The notes: generated from the letters alone by a model not told the origin. Shown: positions 16,492 through 26,086, counted from the stretch's first letter. The stretch: DNA of 64,000 nucleotides from Enterococcus sp. 5H (GCF_028128615.1 NZ_AMDP01000018.1:1-64000); one strand, 5' to 3'. Program-made: numbers and translations.

Positions 16492-17412
16492 TTGGAAGAT
16501 GTGCAGAAAAAATTATTAACAAAATCAAAGCGTGCAAGAATGGAGCAACGAGGAAAATTTATTAGCTTTCTTTGTATAGCACTGATTGTTCTAGTTGTAT
16601 TATCGATTTTCTATTTTGTCGCAAGTAAAGGTTTGGCGACCTTCTTCACCAATGAAATTAAAGTTTCTGATTTTTTGTTTGGGAGTAATTGGAATCCTAG
16701 TGAAACAGGAACTGATGGAAAACCGATGGTTGGTGCACTGCCAATGATTGCAGGTTCCTTTATTGTTACTTTTTTATCAGCAATTATCGCGACACCTTTT
16801 GCGATTGGTGCAGCTGTTTTCATGACAGAAATCTCGCCGAAAAAAGGGTCTAAAATTTTACAACCAGTTATTGAGTTATTAGTTGGGATTCCATCGGTTG
16901 TTTATGGATTTATTGGATTATCTGTAATCGTTCCGTTTATCCGCTCTATCTTTGGTGGAACAGGTTTTGGTATTTTAGCTGGAACCTTTGTCTTATTTGT
17001 TATGATTTTACCAACTGTTACGACAATGACAGTTGATGCCTTAAAATCAGTACCTAGACACTATCGGGAAGCTTCATTAGCCTTAGGTGCAACACGTTGG
17101 CAAACGATTTATAAAGTTGTTTTACGAGCAGCTGTACCTGGTATTTTAACTGCTGTGGTTTTTGGCATGGCCCGCGCTTTTGGTGAAGCTTTAGCAATAC
17201 AAATGGTTATCGGGAATGCTGCAGTTATGCCAACAAGCTTAACGACTCCAGCGTCAACATTGACTAGTATTTTAACGATGGGAATTGGTAATACGATTAT
17301 GGGAACAGTAGAAAACAATGTTCTTTGGTCACTTGCTTTGATCCTATTATTAATGTCATTATTATTTAATATTGTTATTCGAATTATCGGTAGGAAAGGA
17401 GCCTTGAAATAA
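16492..17412 (+). CDS. pstC: Phosphate ABC transporter permease PstC
   Basis: One of two membrane subunits of the Pst importer. 306 residues, six membrane helices, with the BPD permease EAA loop at YREASLALGATRWQTIYKV and a PSVVYGFIGL segment typical of PstC. It starts with TTG at 16492, preceded by GAGGAGG, which fixes the start despite the rare codon. Its stop shares one base with the pstA start (TAATG). Confidence 0.95.
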   Translation: MEDVQKKLLTKSKRARMEQRGKFISFLCIALIVLVVLSIFYFVASKGLATFFTNEIKVSDFLFGSNWNPSETGTDGKPMVGALPMIAGSFIVTFLSAIIATPFAIGAAVFMTEISPKKGSKILQPVIELLVGIPSVVYGFIGLSVIVPFIRSIFGGTGFGILAGTFVLFVMILPTVTTMTVDALKSVPRHYREASLALGATRWQTIYKVVLRAAVPGILTAVVFGMARAFGEALAIQMVIGNAAVMPTSLTTPASTLTSILTMGIGNTIMGTVENNVLWSLALILLLMSLLFNIVIRIIGRKGALK

Positions 17413-18296
17413 TGAATGCAAAAAAAGCAGATAAATTCGCAACAGGTGTCTTATATGCGATTTCAGGAGTGATTGTTCTGATTTTAGCAGCATTACTTCT
17501 TTATATCCTTGTTCGAGGTATTCCGCATATTTCTTGGGACTTCTTGACTAAACCTTCGAAAGCTTATCAAGCTGGCGGTGGTATTGGTATTCAATTGTTT
17601 AACTCGATTTATCTTTTATTTATTACCATGCTGATTAGTTTTCCTATCTCACTGGGAGCAGGAATTTATTTATCAGAATATGCGAAGAAAAATTGGGTAA
17701 CAGATGTGATTCGTACCTCTATCGAAATTTTAAGTTCGTTACCTTCAGTAGTTGTTGGTCTTTTTGGTTTTCTAATCTTTGTTGTACAAATGGGTTATGG
17801 CTTTTCTATTATTTCAGGGGCGTTGGCATTAACATTTTTCAATTTGCCGCTTTTAACAAGAAATGTTGAAGAATCATTAAAATCGGTTCATTATACACAG
17901 CGTGAGGCGGGATTATCACTCGGTTTATCTCGCTGGGAAACAGTAACAAAAGTTGTTGTTCCAGAAGCATTGCCGGGAATCTTAACAGGGGTCATTTTAA
18001 GTTCAGGAAGAATTTTTGGTGAAGCCGCTGCATTGATTTATACAGCTGGACAAAGTGCTCCAGCGCTAGATTTTAGTAACTGGAATCCATTAAGTGTTTC
18101 AAGTCCGATCAGTATTTTCCGTCAAGCGGAAACATTAGCTGTTCACATATGGAAAGTAAATACTGAAGGTACAATGCCGGATGGTGCAGCAGTTTCTGCA
18201 GGAGCATCAGCTGTTCTGATTTTAGTCGTCCTATTATTTAATTTTGGCGCTCGTTTTATCGGTAGCAGACTGCATAAAAAAATGACATCAGCCTAA
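17412..18296 (+). CDS. pstA: Phosphate ABC transporter permease PstA
   Basis: Second membrane subunit of the phosphate importer; 294 residues, six helices, EAA loop [18 protein letters not shown], and the [12 protein letters not shown] segment that mirrors PstC. It is coupled to pstC by a TAATG junction and lies 16 bp before pstB1. Confidence 0.95.
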   Translation: MNAKKADKFATGVLYAISGVIVLILAALLLYILVRGIPHISWDFLTKPSKAYQAGGGIGIQLFNSIYLLFITMLISFPISLGAGIYLSEYAKKNWVTDVIRTSIEILSSLPSVVVGLFGFLIFVVQMGYGFSIISGALALTFFNLPLLTRNVEESLKSVHYTQREAGLSLGLSRWETVTKVVVPEALPGILTGVILSSGRIFGEAAALIYTAGQSAPALDFSNWNPLSVSSPISIFRQAETLAVHIWKVNTEGTMPDGAAVSAGASAVLILVVLLFNFGARFIGSRLHKKMTSA

Positions 18297-18312
18297 TGTT
18301 AGGGGAATCGGA

Positions 18313-19113
18313 ATGAAAGAATATAATTTGAATGAAACAAATATTATTAAAGTGCCAGATCCAATAGCATTGTATACAGATGATTTACATGTCTGGTATG
18401 GTGATAATGAAGCAATTAAGGGTGTGGATCTAGCGTTTGAAAAAAATAAAATTACGGCATTAATCGGTCCGTCCGGTTGTGGAAAATCAACTTATCTACG
18501 TTCGTTAAATCGAATGAATGATGGGATTGCAAATACACGAGTAACCGGCGATATTATGTACAAAAATGTAAATGTAAATACCAAAGAGGTTGATGTCTAT
18601 GAAATGCGTAAACGGATTGGTATGGTGTTCCAACGACCAAATCCTTTCAGCAAATCAATCTATGATAATATCACGTTTGCCTTAAAACAGCATGGTGAAA
18701 AAAATAAAAAGAAACTAGATGAAATTGTTGAAACTAGCTTAAAACAAGCTGCTCTTTGGGATCAAGTCAAAGATAGTTTGGATAAAAGTGCATTAGCATT
18801 ATCTGGTGGTCAACAACAACGTCTCTGTATCGCTAGAGCAATTGCGATGAAACCAGATATTCTATTACTTGATGAGCCTGCTAGTGCCTTGGATCCAATC
18901 TCGACAGGTAAAGTGGAAGAGACATTAGTTAACTTAAAAGATGATTATACGATTATTATCGTAACGCATAACATGCAGCAAGCTGCTCGAATTAGTGATT
19001 ACACTGCCTTTTTCTATCTAGGTAAAGTCATTGAGTATGATGAAACAAGAAAAATTTTTACACGACCAAAAATTCAAGCAACAGAAGACTACGTGTCTGG
19101 ACATTTTGGTTAG
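18313..19113 (+). CDS. pstB1: Phosphate ABC transporter ATPase PstB (first copy)
   Basis: ATPase of the Pst importer. 266 residues with Walker [10 protein letters not shown], signature LSGGQQQR, Walker [14 protein letters not shown] and H-loop VTHNM. It is longer at the N-terminus than the second copy (an extra 17 or so residues, [17 protein letters not shown]) and carries ALDPIS where the second has ALDPVS. Tandem pstB genes are usual in Lactobacillales. 10 bp separates it from pstB2. Confidence 0.94.
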   Translation: MKEYNLNETNIIKVPDPIALYTDDLHVWYGDNEAIKGVDLAFEKNKITALIGPSGCGKSTYLRSLNRMNDGIANTRVTGDIMYKNVNVNTKEVDVYEMRKRIGMVFQRPNPFSKSIYDNITFALKQHGEKNKKKLDEIVETSLKQAALWDQVKDSLDKSALALSGGQQQRLCIARAIAMKPDILLLDEPASALDPISTGKVEETLVNLKDDYTIIIVTHNMQQAARISDYTAFFYLGKVIEYDETRKIFTRPKIQATEDYVSGHFG

Positions 19114-19123
19114 GAGGAGCAAG

Positions 19124-19882
19124 ATGACAAAAGAAATTATTTCATCCAAAGATTTGCATTTATATTATGGGAAAAAAGAAGCTTTAAAAGGGATTGATTT
19201 AAGCATCAATCAAGGCGAAATAACGGCAATGATCGGCCCTTCTGGTTGTGGGAAATCAACTTATTTACGCTCATTGAACCGAATGAACGATTTGATTCCC
19301 GGCGTGACAATTACAGGAAGTGTCCTTTACAAAGGTAAAGATATCTATGGTCCTAAAACAGATACTGTAGAACTTCGTAAAGAAATCGGAATGGTTTTCC
19401 AACAACCTAATCCTTTCCCGTTTTCTGTCTATGAAAATGTGATCTACGGCTTACGTTTAAAAGGCGAAAAAGATAAACAAGTATTAGATGCAGCGGTGGA
19501 AAGCAGCTTAAAAGCAGCCTCTGTTTGGGATGATGTGAAAGATAAACTGCATAAAAGTGCCTTATCATTGTCTGGCGGTCAGCAACAACGTGTGTGTATC
19601 GCGCGGGTTTTAGCTGTGGATCCTGAAATTATTTTGCTTGATGAACCAACAAGCGCACTAGACCCAGTATCCAGTGGTAAAATTGAAAACATGTTGCTAA
19701 CGTTAAAAGAAAAATATACGATGATTATGGTGACCCACAATATGTCTCAAGCGTCACGTATTTCGGATAAGACAGCTTTCTTTTTACAGGGAGAATTGAT
19801 AGAATTTAATGACACGAAGAAAATATTCTTAAATCCAAAAGAAAAACAAACAGAAGATTATATTTCTGGAAAATTCGGTTAA
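19124..19882 (+). CDS. pstB2: Phosphate ABC transporter ATPase PstB (second copy)
   Basis: Second ATPase of the system, 252 residues with all ABC motifs ([35 protein letters not shown]). The start at 19124 follows AGGAGG by 6 bp; an upstream in-frame ATG at 19031 lies inside pstB1 and is rejected. Whether the two PstB proteins form homo- or heterodimers cannot be told from sequence. It ends 18 bp before phoU. Confidence 0.94.
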   Translation: MTKEIISSKDLHLYYGKKEALKGIDLSINQGEITAMIGPSGCGKSTYLRSLNRMNDLIPGVTITGSVLYKGKDIYGPKTDTVELRKEIGMVFQQPNPFPFSVYENVIYGLRLKGEKDKQVLDAAVESSLKAASVWDDVKDKLHKSALSLSGGQQQRVCIARVLAVDPEIILLDEPTSALDPVSSGKIENMLLTLKEKYTMIMVTHNMSQASRISDKTAFFLQGELIEFNDTKKIFLNPKEKQTEDYISGKFG

Positions 19883-19900
19883 ATAAAAGGAGGAATACAC

Positions 19901-20572
19901 ATGTTGCGTAGTCAATTTGAAGAAGAACTGTTAAATTTGCATAACCAGTTTTATGAAATGGGTATGATGGTAAGTAATGCTGTTCATAAATCAGTTCGTG
20001 CTTACATCAACCATGATAAAAAAATCGCTCAAGAAGTGATTGATTATGATGTCGATATCAATGATATGGAAGTAAAATTAGAAAAGAAAAGTTTCGAAAT
20101 GATCGCTTTGCAGCAACCGGTAACAACTGATTTACGAATGATTATCACTGTGATGAAAGCTAGCTCTGATTTAGAAAGAATGGCGGATCATGCGGTATCA
20201 ATTGCTAAATCAACGATTCGTCTAAAAGGAGAAACAAGAATTCCTGAAATCGAAAAAGAAATTTCCGATATGTCTGATTATGTGAAAAAAATGGTTGATA
20301 ATGTGTTAATCGCTTATGTAAAAACAGATCAGAAAGATGCTCGTTTGATTGCAAAAATGGATACACGAGTAAATGAATATTTCGATAGCATCTATAGCCA
20401 CTCGATTAAAGCGATGCAATCCAATCCAGAAACTGTTGTTAGTGGAACGGATTATCTCCATGTTGCAACTTATTTAGAGCGTATCGGAGATTATGTTACA
20501 AACATCTGCGAGTGGATTGTCTACTTAGCAACCGGTAAAATTACTGAGTTAAATAGCAATCATGATGAATAA
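19901..20572 (+). CDS. phoU: Phosphate signalling protein PhoU
   Basis: Negative regulator linking Pst transporter occupancy to the PhoR/PhoP two-component system. 223 residues, all-helical, with two PhoU repeats carrying the metal-cluster motifs (about 75-110 TTDLRMIITVMKASSDLERM.AD and about 175-205 ATYLERIGDYVTNI). Last gene of the pst operon, followed at once by a strong terminator. GGAGGA precedes the ATG. Confidence 0.95.
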   Translation: MLRSQFEEELLNLHNQFYEMGMMVSNAVHKSVRAYINHDKKIAQEVIDYDVDINDMEVKLEKKSFEMIALQQPVTTDLRMIITVMKASSDLERMADHAVSIAKSTIRLKGETRIPEIEKEISDMSDYVKKMVDNVLIAYVKTDQKDARLIAKMDTRVNEYFDSIYSHSIKAMQSNPETVVSGTDYLHVATYLERIGDYVTNICEWIVYLATGKITELNSNHDE

Positions 20573-20584
20573 TTTAAATCTTAG

Positions 20585-20612
20585 CCTAGACAATTTTGTC
20601 TAGGTCTTTTTT
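20585..20612 (+). terminator. Terminator of the pst-phoU operon
   Basis: CCTAGACAA (20585-20593) pairs perfectly with TTGTCTAGG (20596-20604), 2-nt loop, then TCTTTTTTT. Confidence 0.93.
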
Positions 20613-20650
20613 TGTGATCAATCAAGAACGGAAAAATTTAAATTAACTAT

Positions 20651-20703
20651 TTTGAACGTAATTTCAATATATTGTTTACATTATTTCAAACAAGTTGTAT
20701 TAT
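20651..20703 (+). promoter_or_regulatory. DeoR-type operator and promoter of the UhpT-like gene
   Basis: Operator TTTGAACGTAATTTCA (20651-20666) is followed by the promoter TTTACA (20675-20680), 17 bp, TATTAT (20698-20703). A further TTCAAA half-site (20685-20690) sits between the two promoter boxes. The deoC promoter has the same operator at the same distance (24 bp from operator start to -35). As I recall it, the Bacillus DeoR operator is a TTGAAC/TTTCAA palindrome plus a half-site between -35 and -10, which fits well. Confidence 0.75.
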
Positions 20704-20759
20704 AAAAAGTATATTGGAACGCGCAGACCATTATAATTAATTTTTTGAGGTGAAGTAGT

Positions 20760-22142
20760 TTGGAAGATACAAAGGCAGTAGTTGGTAAAGTTGGAGTAAG
20801 TCAGCTAACAATAGCTGAGCAAAGAAAACAATGGTTCAAGGAATTTATGAAACCGTTTTTAGTGGTTGTGGTCATTTATATTACAATGTACATGATTCGA
20901 AATAACTTTAAAGCAGCACAGCCGTTACTGAAAAGTCAGTTAGGAATGACCACAACGGATTTAGGTTATATTGGTTTTGTTTTTTCTATTGTTTATGGAT
21001 TTGGTAAATTTATTGTGGGCTATATCGTAGATGGGAAAAATACGAAGAAAATTTTGTCTATTTTGCTATTATTATCTTCAATTACTGTGCTATGTTTAGG
21101 GATCTTATTTACAATGAATAATGTGCCAATTGGCTGGGTAGTTGTATTTTGGTCACTGAATGGCTTGTTTCAATGTGTTGGTGGTCCTAGTTGTGCATCT
21201 GTAATTACGCAATGGACGACTCGTAGTAATCGTGGTCGATATATTGGTTTATGGAATGCTTCTCATAATATTGGTGGCGGACTTGCCGGGATTTTTGCAA
21301 TTTGGTGTGCAACAACTTTCTTCAAAGGTCAAGTTGCCGGAATGTTTATTATTCCTGCGATTGTTGCAGCAATTGTCGCTGTAGTAACGTTCTTTATTGG
21401 GAAAAATCGTCCTGAAGATTTAGGCTGGAACTCAAGTGAAGAAATTTTTGGTGAACCGGTAGAACAAGCTAATGTGGATGCTGAGAATCTGACGAAATGG
21501 CAAATTTTCAAGAAATATTTACTAACTAATCCATATATTTGGGTATTATGTGTAGCCAATGTATTTGTCTATATTGTTCGGATAGGGATTGATAATTGGG
21601 CACCGCTATATGTTACTGAACATTTGAATTTTACACCTGAAGCAGCAGCACAGACTATTTTTTATTTTGAAATGGGTGCATTAATTGGCTGTTTAGCATG
21701 GGGCTATATTTCCGATTTACTAAAAGGTCGCCCTGCTTTAGTTGCGACGATTAGTACGATTCTATTGCCAATCGGTATTATTGGCTATCAACTAGGAACA
21801 ACAGAGTTTGTGATAAATGCATCACTATTTTTACTTGGAATGATGGTTTTTGGTCCACAATTGTTGATTAATTTATCTATGTTGGGATTTGTTCCTAAAA
21901 AAGCAACAGTGGTTTCAGGCGGACTATTAGGAGCTTTTGCATATTTATTTGGTGATTCAATGGCAAAAATTCTGTTAGCTAAAATTTCTGATCCTACAAA
22001 AGAAGGGGTAAATTTCTTTGGACATGTATTACATGGTTGGAACGATACGTTTATTATTTTCTATATTTCGATTGTAATTATTGTTATACTTTTAGGAATC
22101 GTGGCTTTAGCGGAAGAAAAAAGAAAGAAAGCAGCAGTATAA
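20760..22142 (+). CDS. MFS organophosphate:phosphate antiporter, UhpT-like
   Basis: 460-residue transporter with 12 membrane helices, exchanging a sugar phosphate for inorganic phosphate. It aligns by eye with E. coli UhpT along its length: QWFKEFMKPFLVVVVIYITM, YMIRNNFKAAQPLL, the ADGKNTK-like loop VDGKNTKK, SHNIGGG, VRIGIDNWAP and GFVPKKA. Substrate could be hexose, pentose or glycerol phosphate. The shared DeoR-type operator makes deoxyribose or ribose phosphate an attractive candidate (inference). TTG start with TTGAGGTG upstream. It lies 15 bp before a phosphatase gene. Confidence 0.88.
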   Translation: MEDTKAVVGKVGVSQLTIAEQRKQWFKEFMKPFLVVVVIYITMYMIRNNFKAAQPLLKSQLGMTTTDLGYIGFVFSIVYGFGKFIVGYIVDGKNTKKILSILLLLSSITVLCLGILFTMNNVPIGWVVVFWSLNGLFQCVGGPSCASVITQWTTRSNRGRYIGLWNASHNIGGGLAGIFAIWCATTFFKGQVAGMFIIPAIVAAIVAVVTFFIGKNRPEDLGWNSSEEIFGEPVEQANVDAENLTKWQIFKKYLLTNPYIWVLCVANVFVYIVRIGIDNWAPLYVTEHLNFTPEAAAQTIFYFEMGALIGCLAWGYISDLLKGRPALVATISTILLPIGIIGYQLGTTEFVINASLFLLGMMVFGPQLLINLSMLGFVPKKATVVSGGLLGAFAYLFGDSMAKILLAKISDPTKEGVNFFGHVLHGWNDTFIIFYISIVIIVILLGIVALAEEKRKKAAV

Positions 22143-22157
22143 AAGGAGAATAAAAAG

Positions 22158-22919
22158 ATGAATGTACAAATTACAAACTTTAGAGATCTTGGCGGTATTA
22201 AAACTAAGAATGGCAAAACAGTCAAAAATAAAAAATTATTACGCTCAGGTCATTTAGTAAATTTAGATAAACAAACGCAAACAGCTTTAGTAGATTCATA
22301 TGATCTGACAAGGATTATTGATTTTAGACGTGGTTTTGAGATTAGTGAATCACCAGATACACCAATTGAAGATGTAGAATATGTTAATTTAGATTTACTT
22401 GGGAAAATGAACGCTAAAAATTCAAGTCTAGCAGATTTTGCAAAATTAAAATCGATAGCAGCTGTTGATAAGCATATGTTAGGTGTTTACGAAGATTTAA
22501 TTCTGAATCAAGGTGCTCAAGAAGGTTTTATAGAATTCATGGAGTACATTTTAGAAAATAAAAACGGCTCAACGATTTTTCATTGTTTTGCTGGAAAAGA
22601 TCGGACGGGTTATGCTTCAGCATTATTATTATTGCTGCTAGATGTGGAAAAAGAAGAAATTTACAAAGATTTTTTAATTACAAATACCGAAAGAAAACAG
22701 GCAAATGATGAGTTAGTTCAGCAATTTAGAGAACAAGGGTTTAGCGAAGAACAACTCGAATCTTTAGCAACTGCCTTGTATGTAAAAGAGGACTATCTGG
22801 ATCACGCGTTTCATTTGATTGAGAAAAATTTCGGTACAGCAGAAAATTATGCAGCAGAATGTTTGAACTTTGACAAAGAAAAATTGGCAGAATTTAGAAA
22901 TATCTATTTAACGGATTAG
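22158..22919 (+). CDS. Tyrosine-phosphatase family protein
   Basis: 253-residue protein of the Y_phosphatase3 (DSP-like) family. The signature loop is HCFAGKDRTGYAS near residue 145, the C-x5-R catalytic P-loop; the N-terminus FRDLGGIKTKNGKTVK and LLRSGHL is typical of this family, and Asp in the IIDFRR segment is conserved. Members act on phosphotyrosine, phosphoinositides or small phosphorylated metabolites; which applies here is unknown. It is cotranscribed with the UhpT-like antiporter (15 bp gap), so dephosphorylation of the imported compound is a reasonable guess. Confidence 0.86.
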   Translation: MNVQITNFRDLGGIKTKNGKTVKNKKLLRSGHLVNLDKQTQTALVDSYDLTRIIDFRRGFEISESPDTPIEDVEYVNLDLLGKMNAKNSSLADFAKLKSIAAVDKHMLGVYEDLILNQGAQEGFIEFMEYILENKNGSTIFHCFAGKDRTGYASALLLLLLDVEKEEIYKDFLITNTERKQANDELVQQFREQGFSEEQLESLATALYVKEDYLDHAFHLIEKNFGTAENYAAECLNFDKEKLAEFRNIYLTD

Positions 22920-22930
22920 CAGAGTGTCGT

Positions 22931-22959
22931 TTGTTTTACTTATTTTTTCTTGCTATAAT
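22931..22959 (+). promoter_or_regulatory. Promoter of the SorC/DeoR regulator
   Basis: TTGTTT (22931-22936), 17 bp, TATAAT (22954-22959). It lacks the operator seen at the flanking target promoters. Confidence 0.6.
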
Positions 22960-22989
22960 TGAGAAAAATAAAAAGAACGGACATTAAAT

Positions 22990-23928
22990 ATGGATAAACA
23001 AAAACAACAGCTTAGTATTGAAGTTGCAAGATTGTATTATCAATCTGGTTTAGGGCAGCAAGAAATTGCTGAAAAATTAGATGTATCCCGACCGACTATT
23101 TCAAGATTATTGAATTATGCAAAAGAAAAAGGTTTTGTACAAATTACAATTTCTGATCCTTTTTCAGCATTATTTGAACTTGAACAACAGCTTAAGGAAA
23201 AGTACGGTTTGCTTGAAGTACACGTTGTATTTTCTCCAGAAACTAACTATCAAGTTATTACTGAATATCTGACTTCTTATGCTGCAGAATATTTAGAGGA
23301 AACCATCAAAAACGGGGATATTTTAGGCGTTAGTTGGGGGACAACGATGTATGAAATTGCTCGAAAACTCAACTCACAAGAAAGAGTAGGCGTGGAAATT
23401 GTCCAATTAAAAGGCGGAATCAGTCATTCTAATGTCAATACTTACGCGAATGAAACTCTAACACTTTTTGAAAAAGCTTTCCAAACGGTGGCTGTCCAAT
23501 TACCGCTGCCAGTTATTTTTGATAATGCTGAAGTAAAAAGAATGGTTGAACAAGATCGCCATATTCAAAAGATTATCTCTAAAGGAAAACAAGCTAATGT
23601 TGCCTTGTTTACTGTGGGAACGGTTCGTGATGAAGCTCTATTATTTCGTCTGGGGTATTTTAGCGAAGAAGAACAGCAGCTTCTTAAAGATCAAGCGGTT
23701 GGCGATATTTGTTCACGTTTTTTTGACAGTCAAGGTGAAATTTGCAGTGATAAAATTAATGAACGCACAATTGGGATTGAGTTATCTGATTTACGAAAAA
23801 AAGAGAAAGCGATTTTAGTTGCTGGAGGATCAAGAAAAGTTAAAGCTATTGACGGTGCCTTAGCAGGTAAATATGCCAATGTATTAATCGTGGATCAAAG
23901 TGCAGCTGAAGAATTGCTAAAATTATAG
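22990..23928 (+). CDS. deoR: SorC-family deoxynucleoside regulator, DeoR-like
   Basis: 312-residue transcription regulator. The N-terminal helix-turn-helix (about 8-55; YYQSGLGQQEIAEKLDVSRPTISRLL) is followed by a SorC/CggR sugar-phosphate-binding domain with GDILGVSWGTTM and the C-terminal VAGGSRKVKAIDGAL. This is the architecture of Bacillus DeoR, whose inducer is deoxyribose-5-phosphate, not of E. coli DeoR. It sits between its two predicted targets: the antiporter-phosphatase pair upstream and deoC-nupC-deoB-pdp downstream. A terminator follows. Confidence 0.88.
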   Translation: MDKQKQQLSIEVARLYYQSGLGQQEIAEKLDVSRPTISRLLNYAKEKGFVQITISDPFSALFELEQQLKEKYGLLEVHVVFSPETNYQVITEYLTSYAAEYLEETIKNGDILGVSWGTTMYEIARKLNSQERVGVEIVQLKGGISHSNVNTYANETLTLFEKAFQTVAVQLPLPVIFDNAEVKRMVEQDRHIQKIISKGKQANVALFTVGTVRDEALLFRLGYFSEEEQQLLKDQAVGDICSRFFDSQGEICSDKINERTIGIELSDLRKKEKAILVAGGSRKVKAIDGALAGKYANVLIVDQSAAEELLKL

Positions 23929-23947
23929 TAATCCAAAGATCAAGAAG

Positions 23948-24008
23948 AACGGAAAATCAATAAATGCTCAAAGAATATCTTATTGAGAATTTATGTGTAC
24001 CGTTTTTC
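23948..24008 (+). terminator. Terminator after deoR
   Basis: ATAAATGCTCAA (23960-23971) pairs with TTGAGAATTTAT (23983-23994) with one mismatch; outer AACGG/CCGTT extends the stem, and TTTTCTTTTT follows. Confidence 0.75.
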
Positions 24009-24020
24009 TTTTTCTAAACA

Positions 24021-24073
24021 TTTGAACATAATTTCATAGAGGTGTTTACAATTGTTCTTTGCAGATGTATAAT
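24021..24073 (+). promoter_or_regulatory. DeoR-type operator and promoter of the deo operon
   Basis: Operator TTTGAACATAATTTCA (24021-24036), differing at one base from the site before the UhpT-like gene, then TTTACA (24045-24050), 17 bp, TATAAT (24068-24073). A TTCTTT imperfect half-site lies between the promoter boxes. Confidence 0.78.
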
Positions 24074-24102
24074 AAATCTATCAAAAACGAAGGAGTGTCG
24101 AG

Positions 24103-24771
24103 ATGAATATCGCTAAAATGATCGACCATACGGCTTTAAAGCCTGAAACAACAAAAGAAATGATTGTGAAACTTTGTCAGGAAGCTAAAGAATATCAATT
24201 TGCTTCAGTTTGTGTAAATCCATACTGGGTACAATTATCAAGTAATGAGCTTAAAGGTACTGGAATTGATGTATGTACAGTAATTGGTTTTCCTTTAGGT
24301 GCGAATACTTCTGAAACAAAAGCTTTTGAAACGAAAAATGCGATTGCAAATGGTGCAACAGAAGTTGATATGGTAATTAATGTAGGCGCCTTAAAATCTG
24401 GAGATTTAGACACTGTAGAAGCAGATATTCGTGCAGTCGTAGAAGCGTCTGGCGATGTTTTAGTAAAAGTAATTCTTGAAACTTGCTTACTAACAAAAGA
24501 GGAAATTGTGAAAGTTTCTGAACTATCAGTTAAAGCTGGTGCAGATTTTGTTAAGACTTCAACAGGTTTTTCAACAGGTGGAGCAACAGCAGAAGATATT
24601 GCTTTGATGAGAAAAACAGTTGGACCAGATATTGGTGTGAAAGCATCTGGCGGTGTTCGTACAAACGAAGATGTGATGGTCATGATTGAGGCGGGGGCAT
24701 CAAGAATTGGTGCAAGCGCAGGAGTTTCTATTGTTTCTGGTAATAATGATGAACAAGGAAACGGCTATTAA
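24103..24771 (+). CDS. deoC: Deoxyribose-phosphate aldolase
   Basis: Cleaves 2-deoxyribose-5-phosphate to acetaldehyde and glyceraldehyde-3-phosphate, the last step of deoxynucleoside breakdown. 222 residues, class I aldolase TIM barrel. The Schiff-base lysine lies in [14 protein letters not shown], with the second lysine in VKASGGVRT and the catalytic Asp in [13 protein letters not shown]. It is first in the deo operon under a DeoR-type operator. The ATG follows AAGGAGTG. Confidence 0.95.
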   Translation: MNIAKMIDHTALKPETTKEMIVKLCQEAKEYQFASVCVNPYWVQLSSNELKGTGIDVCTVIGFPLGANTSETKAFETKNAIANGATEVDMVINVGALKSGDLDTVEADIRAVVEASGDVLVKVILETCLLTKEEIVKVSELSVKAGADFVKTSTGFSTGGATAEDIALMRKTVGPDIGVKASGGVRTNEDVMVMIEAGASRIGASAGVSIVSGNNDEQGNGY

Positions 24772-24874
24772 CAAAAGATAGAAAGTTCGAGTAAAAGCTT
24801 TTGGGAGTTGGTTGAAAAGCCCTTCCCAATTGACTTTAGAGATGAATGTAACCGAGTTCAAGTTGGAGGAAGTA

Positions 24875-26056
24875 ATGAAGTATTTAATTGGTTGTCTAGG
24901 TTTGGTATTTTTTATTGGAATTGCATGGTTAACGAGTAATGATCGAAAAAAGGTGAAATTCAGACCAATTGTCATTTTATTGGTTTTACAGTTTTTATTT
25001 GGTTTTATTTTAATGAATACAAGCGCAGGGAATTTAGTGGTTGAAGGGATTGCTAAAATATTTAATAACTTGTTAGTATATGCTGGCGAGGGAGTAGACT
25101 TTGTTTTTGGCGGTTTGATTAACAAGAATGAAACTTCATTCTTTATTGGGGTTTTATTACCTATTATTTTTATCTCCGCTTTAATCGGTATTTTGCAATA
25201 CTTTAAAATCCTGCCATTTATCGTAAAATATGTTGGACTTGCATTAAGTAAAGTCAATGGTATGGGAAAATTAGAATCCTATAATGCGGTAGCATCGGCT
25301 ATTTTAGGGCAATCAGAAGTATTTATTTCGGTAAAGAAACAGCTGGGGTTATTACCTGAACATCGTTTATACACTTTATGTGCTTCCGCAATGTCAACTG
25401 TTTCAATGGCAATTATTGGATCATATATGTTTCTATTGAAACCGCAATATGTTGTAACCGCACTTGTATTGAATTTATTTGGTGGGTTTATCATTACATC
25501 TGTGATTAATCCATATGATGTAACAGCAGAAGAAGATGTTTTGGAAGTCAAAGACGAGAAAAAACAATCATTCTTTGAAATGCTTGGAGAGTATATTATG
25601 GATGGATTCCACGTAGCGATTACGGTTGCAGCAATGTTAATTGGTTTTGTTGCTGTTATCACGATGATTAACGCTATTTTCGAAAGTGTTTTAGGAATTT
25701 CCTTCCAAGATATTATTGGCTATTTAGTTGCACCGTTTGCCTTTTTGATGGGAGTATCAGCTAATGAAATGGTAGAGGCTGGAAGTATTATGGCGACGAA
25801 ATTGGTATCGAATGAATTTGTTGCTATGACTAATTTAAAAGCAAGTACCGTAGAATTAACTGGAAGAACGACCGCTATTATTTCTGTTTTTCTTGTTTCT
25901 TTTGCAAATTTTTCATCAATGGGAATTATTTCTGGTGCTGTGAAGAGTTTAAATGAAGAACAAGGAAATGTTGTCGCTCGTTTTGGATTGAAATTATTGT
26001 TTGGTGCAACACTTGTCAGCTGTTTGACAGGAACAATTGTAGGCATACTTTATTGA
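24875..26056 (+). CDS. nupC: Nucleoside transporter NupC
   Basis: Concentrative nucleoside transporter coupling uptake to the proton or sodium gradient. 393 residues, about ten membrane segments. Family motifs include GQSEVFISVKKQLGLLPEHRLYTLCASAMSTVS split over the conserved gating helices, and SANEMVEAGSIMATKLVSNEF. The ATG at 24875 follows GGAGGAAG; an in-frame upstream TTG at 24812 has no ribosome site. 103 bp separate it from deoC, where other Firmicutes often carry the cytidine deaminase gene cdd; none is visible here. Confidence 0.93.
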   Translation: MKYLIGCLGLVFFIGIAWLTSNDRKKVKFRPIVILLVLQFLFGFILMNTSAGNLVVEGIAKIFNNLLVYAGEGVDFVFGGLINKNETSFFIGVLLPIIFISALIGILQYFKILPFIVKYVGLALSKVNGMGKLESYNAVASAILGQSEVFISVKKQLGLLPEHRLYTLCASAMSTVSMAIIGSYMFLLKPQYVVTALVLNLFGGFIITSVINPYDVTAEEDVLEVKDEKKQSFFEMLGEYIMDGFHVAITVAAMLIGFVAVITMINAIFESVLGISFQDIIGYLVAPFAFLMGVSANEMVEAGSIMATKLVSNEFVAMTNLKASTVELTGRTTAIISVFLVSFANFSSMGIISGAVKSLNEEQGNVVARFGLKLLFGATLVSCLTGTIVGILY

Positions 26057-26086
26057 TCGATAGCTAAAGTAAGAGGTGAATGGAAA

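Noticed and set aside
24195-24683. 162-codon minus-strand open frame inside deoC
   Set aside because: Exact antisense of a well-recognised aldolase, serine/threonine-rich composition typical of a shadow frame, no start signals.
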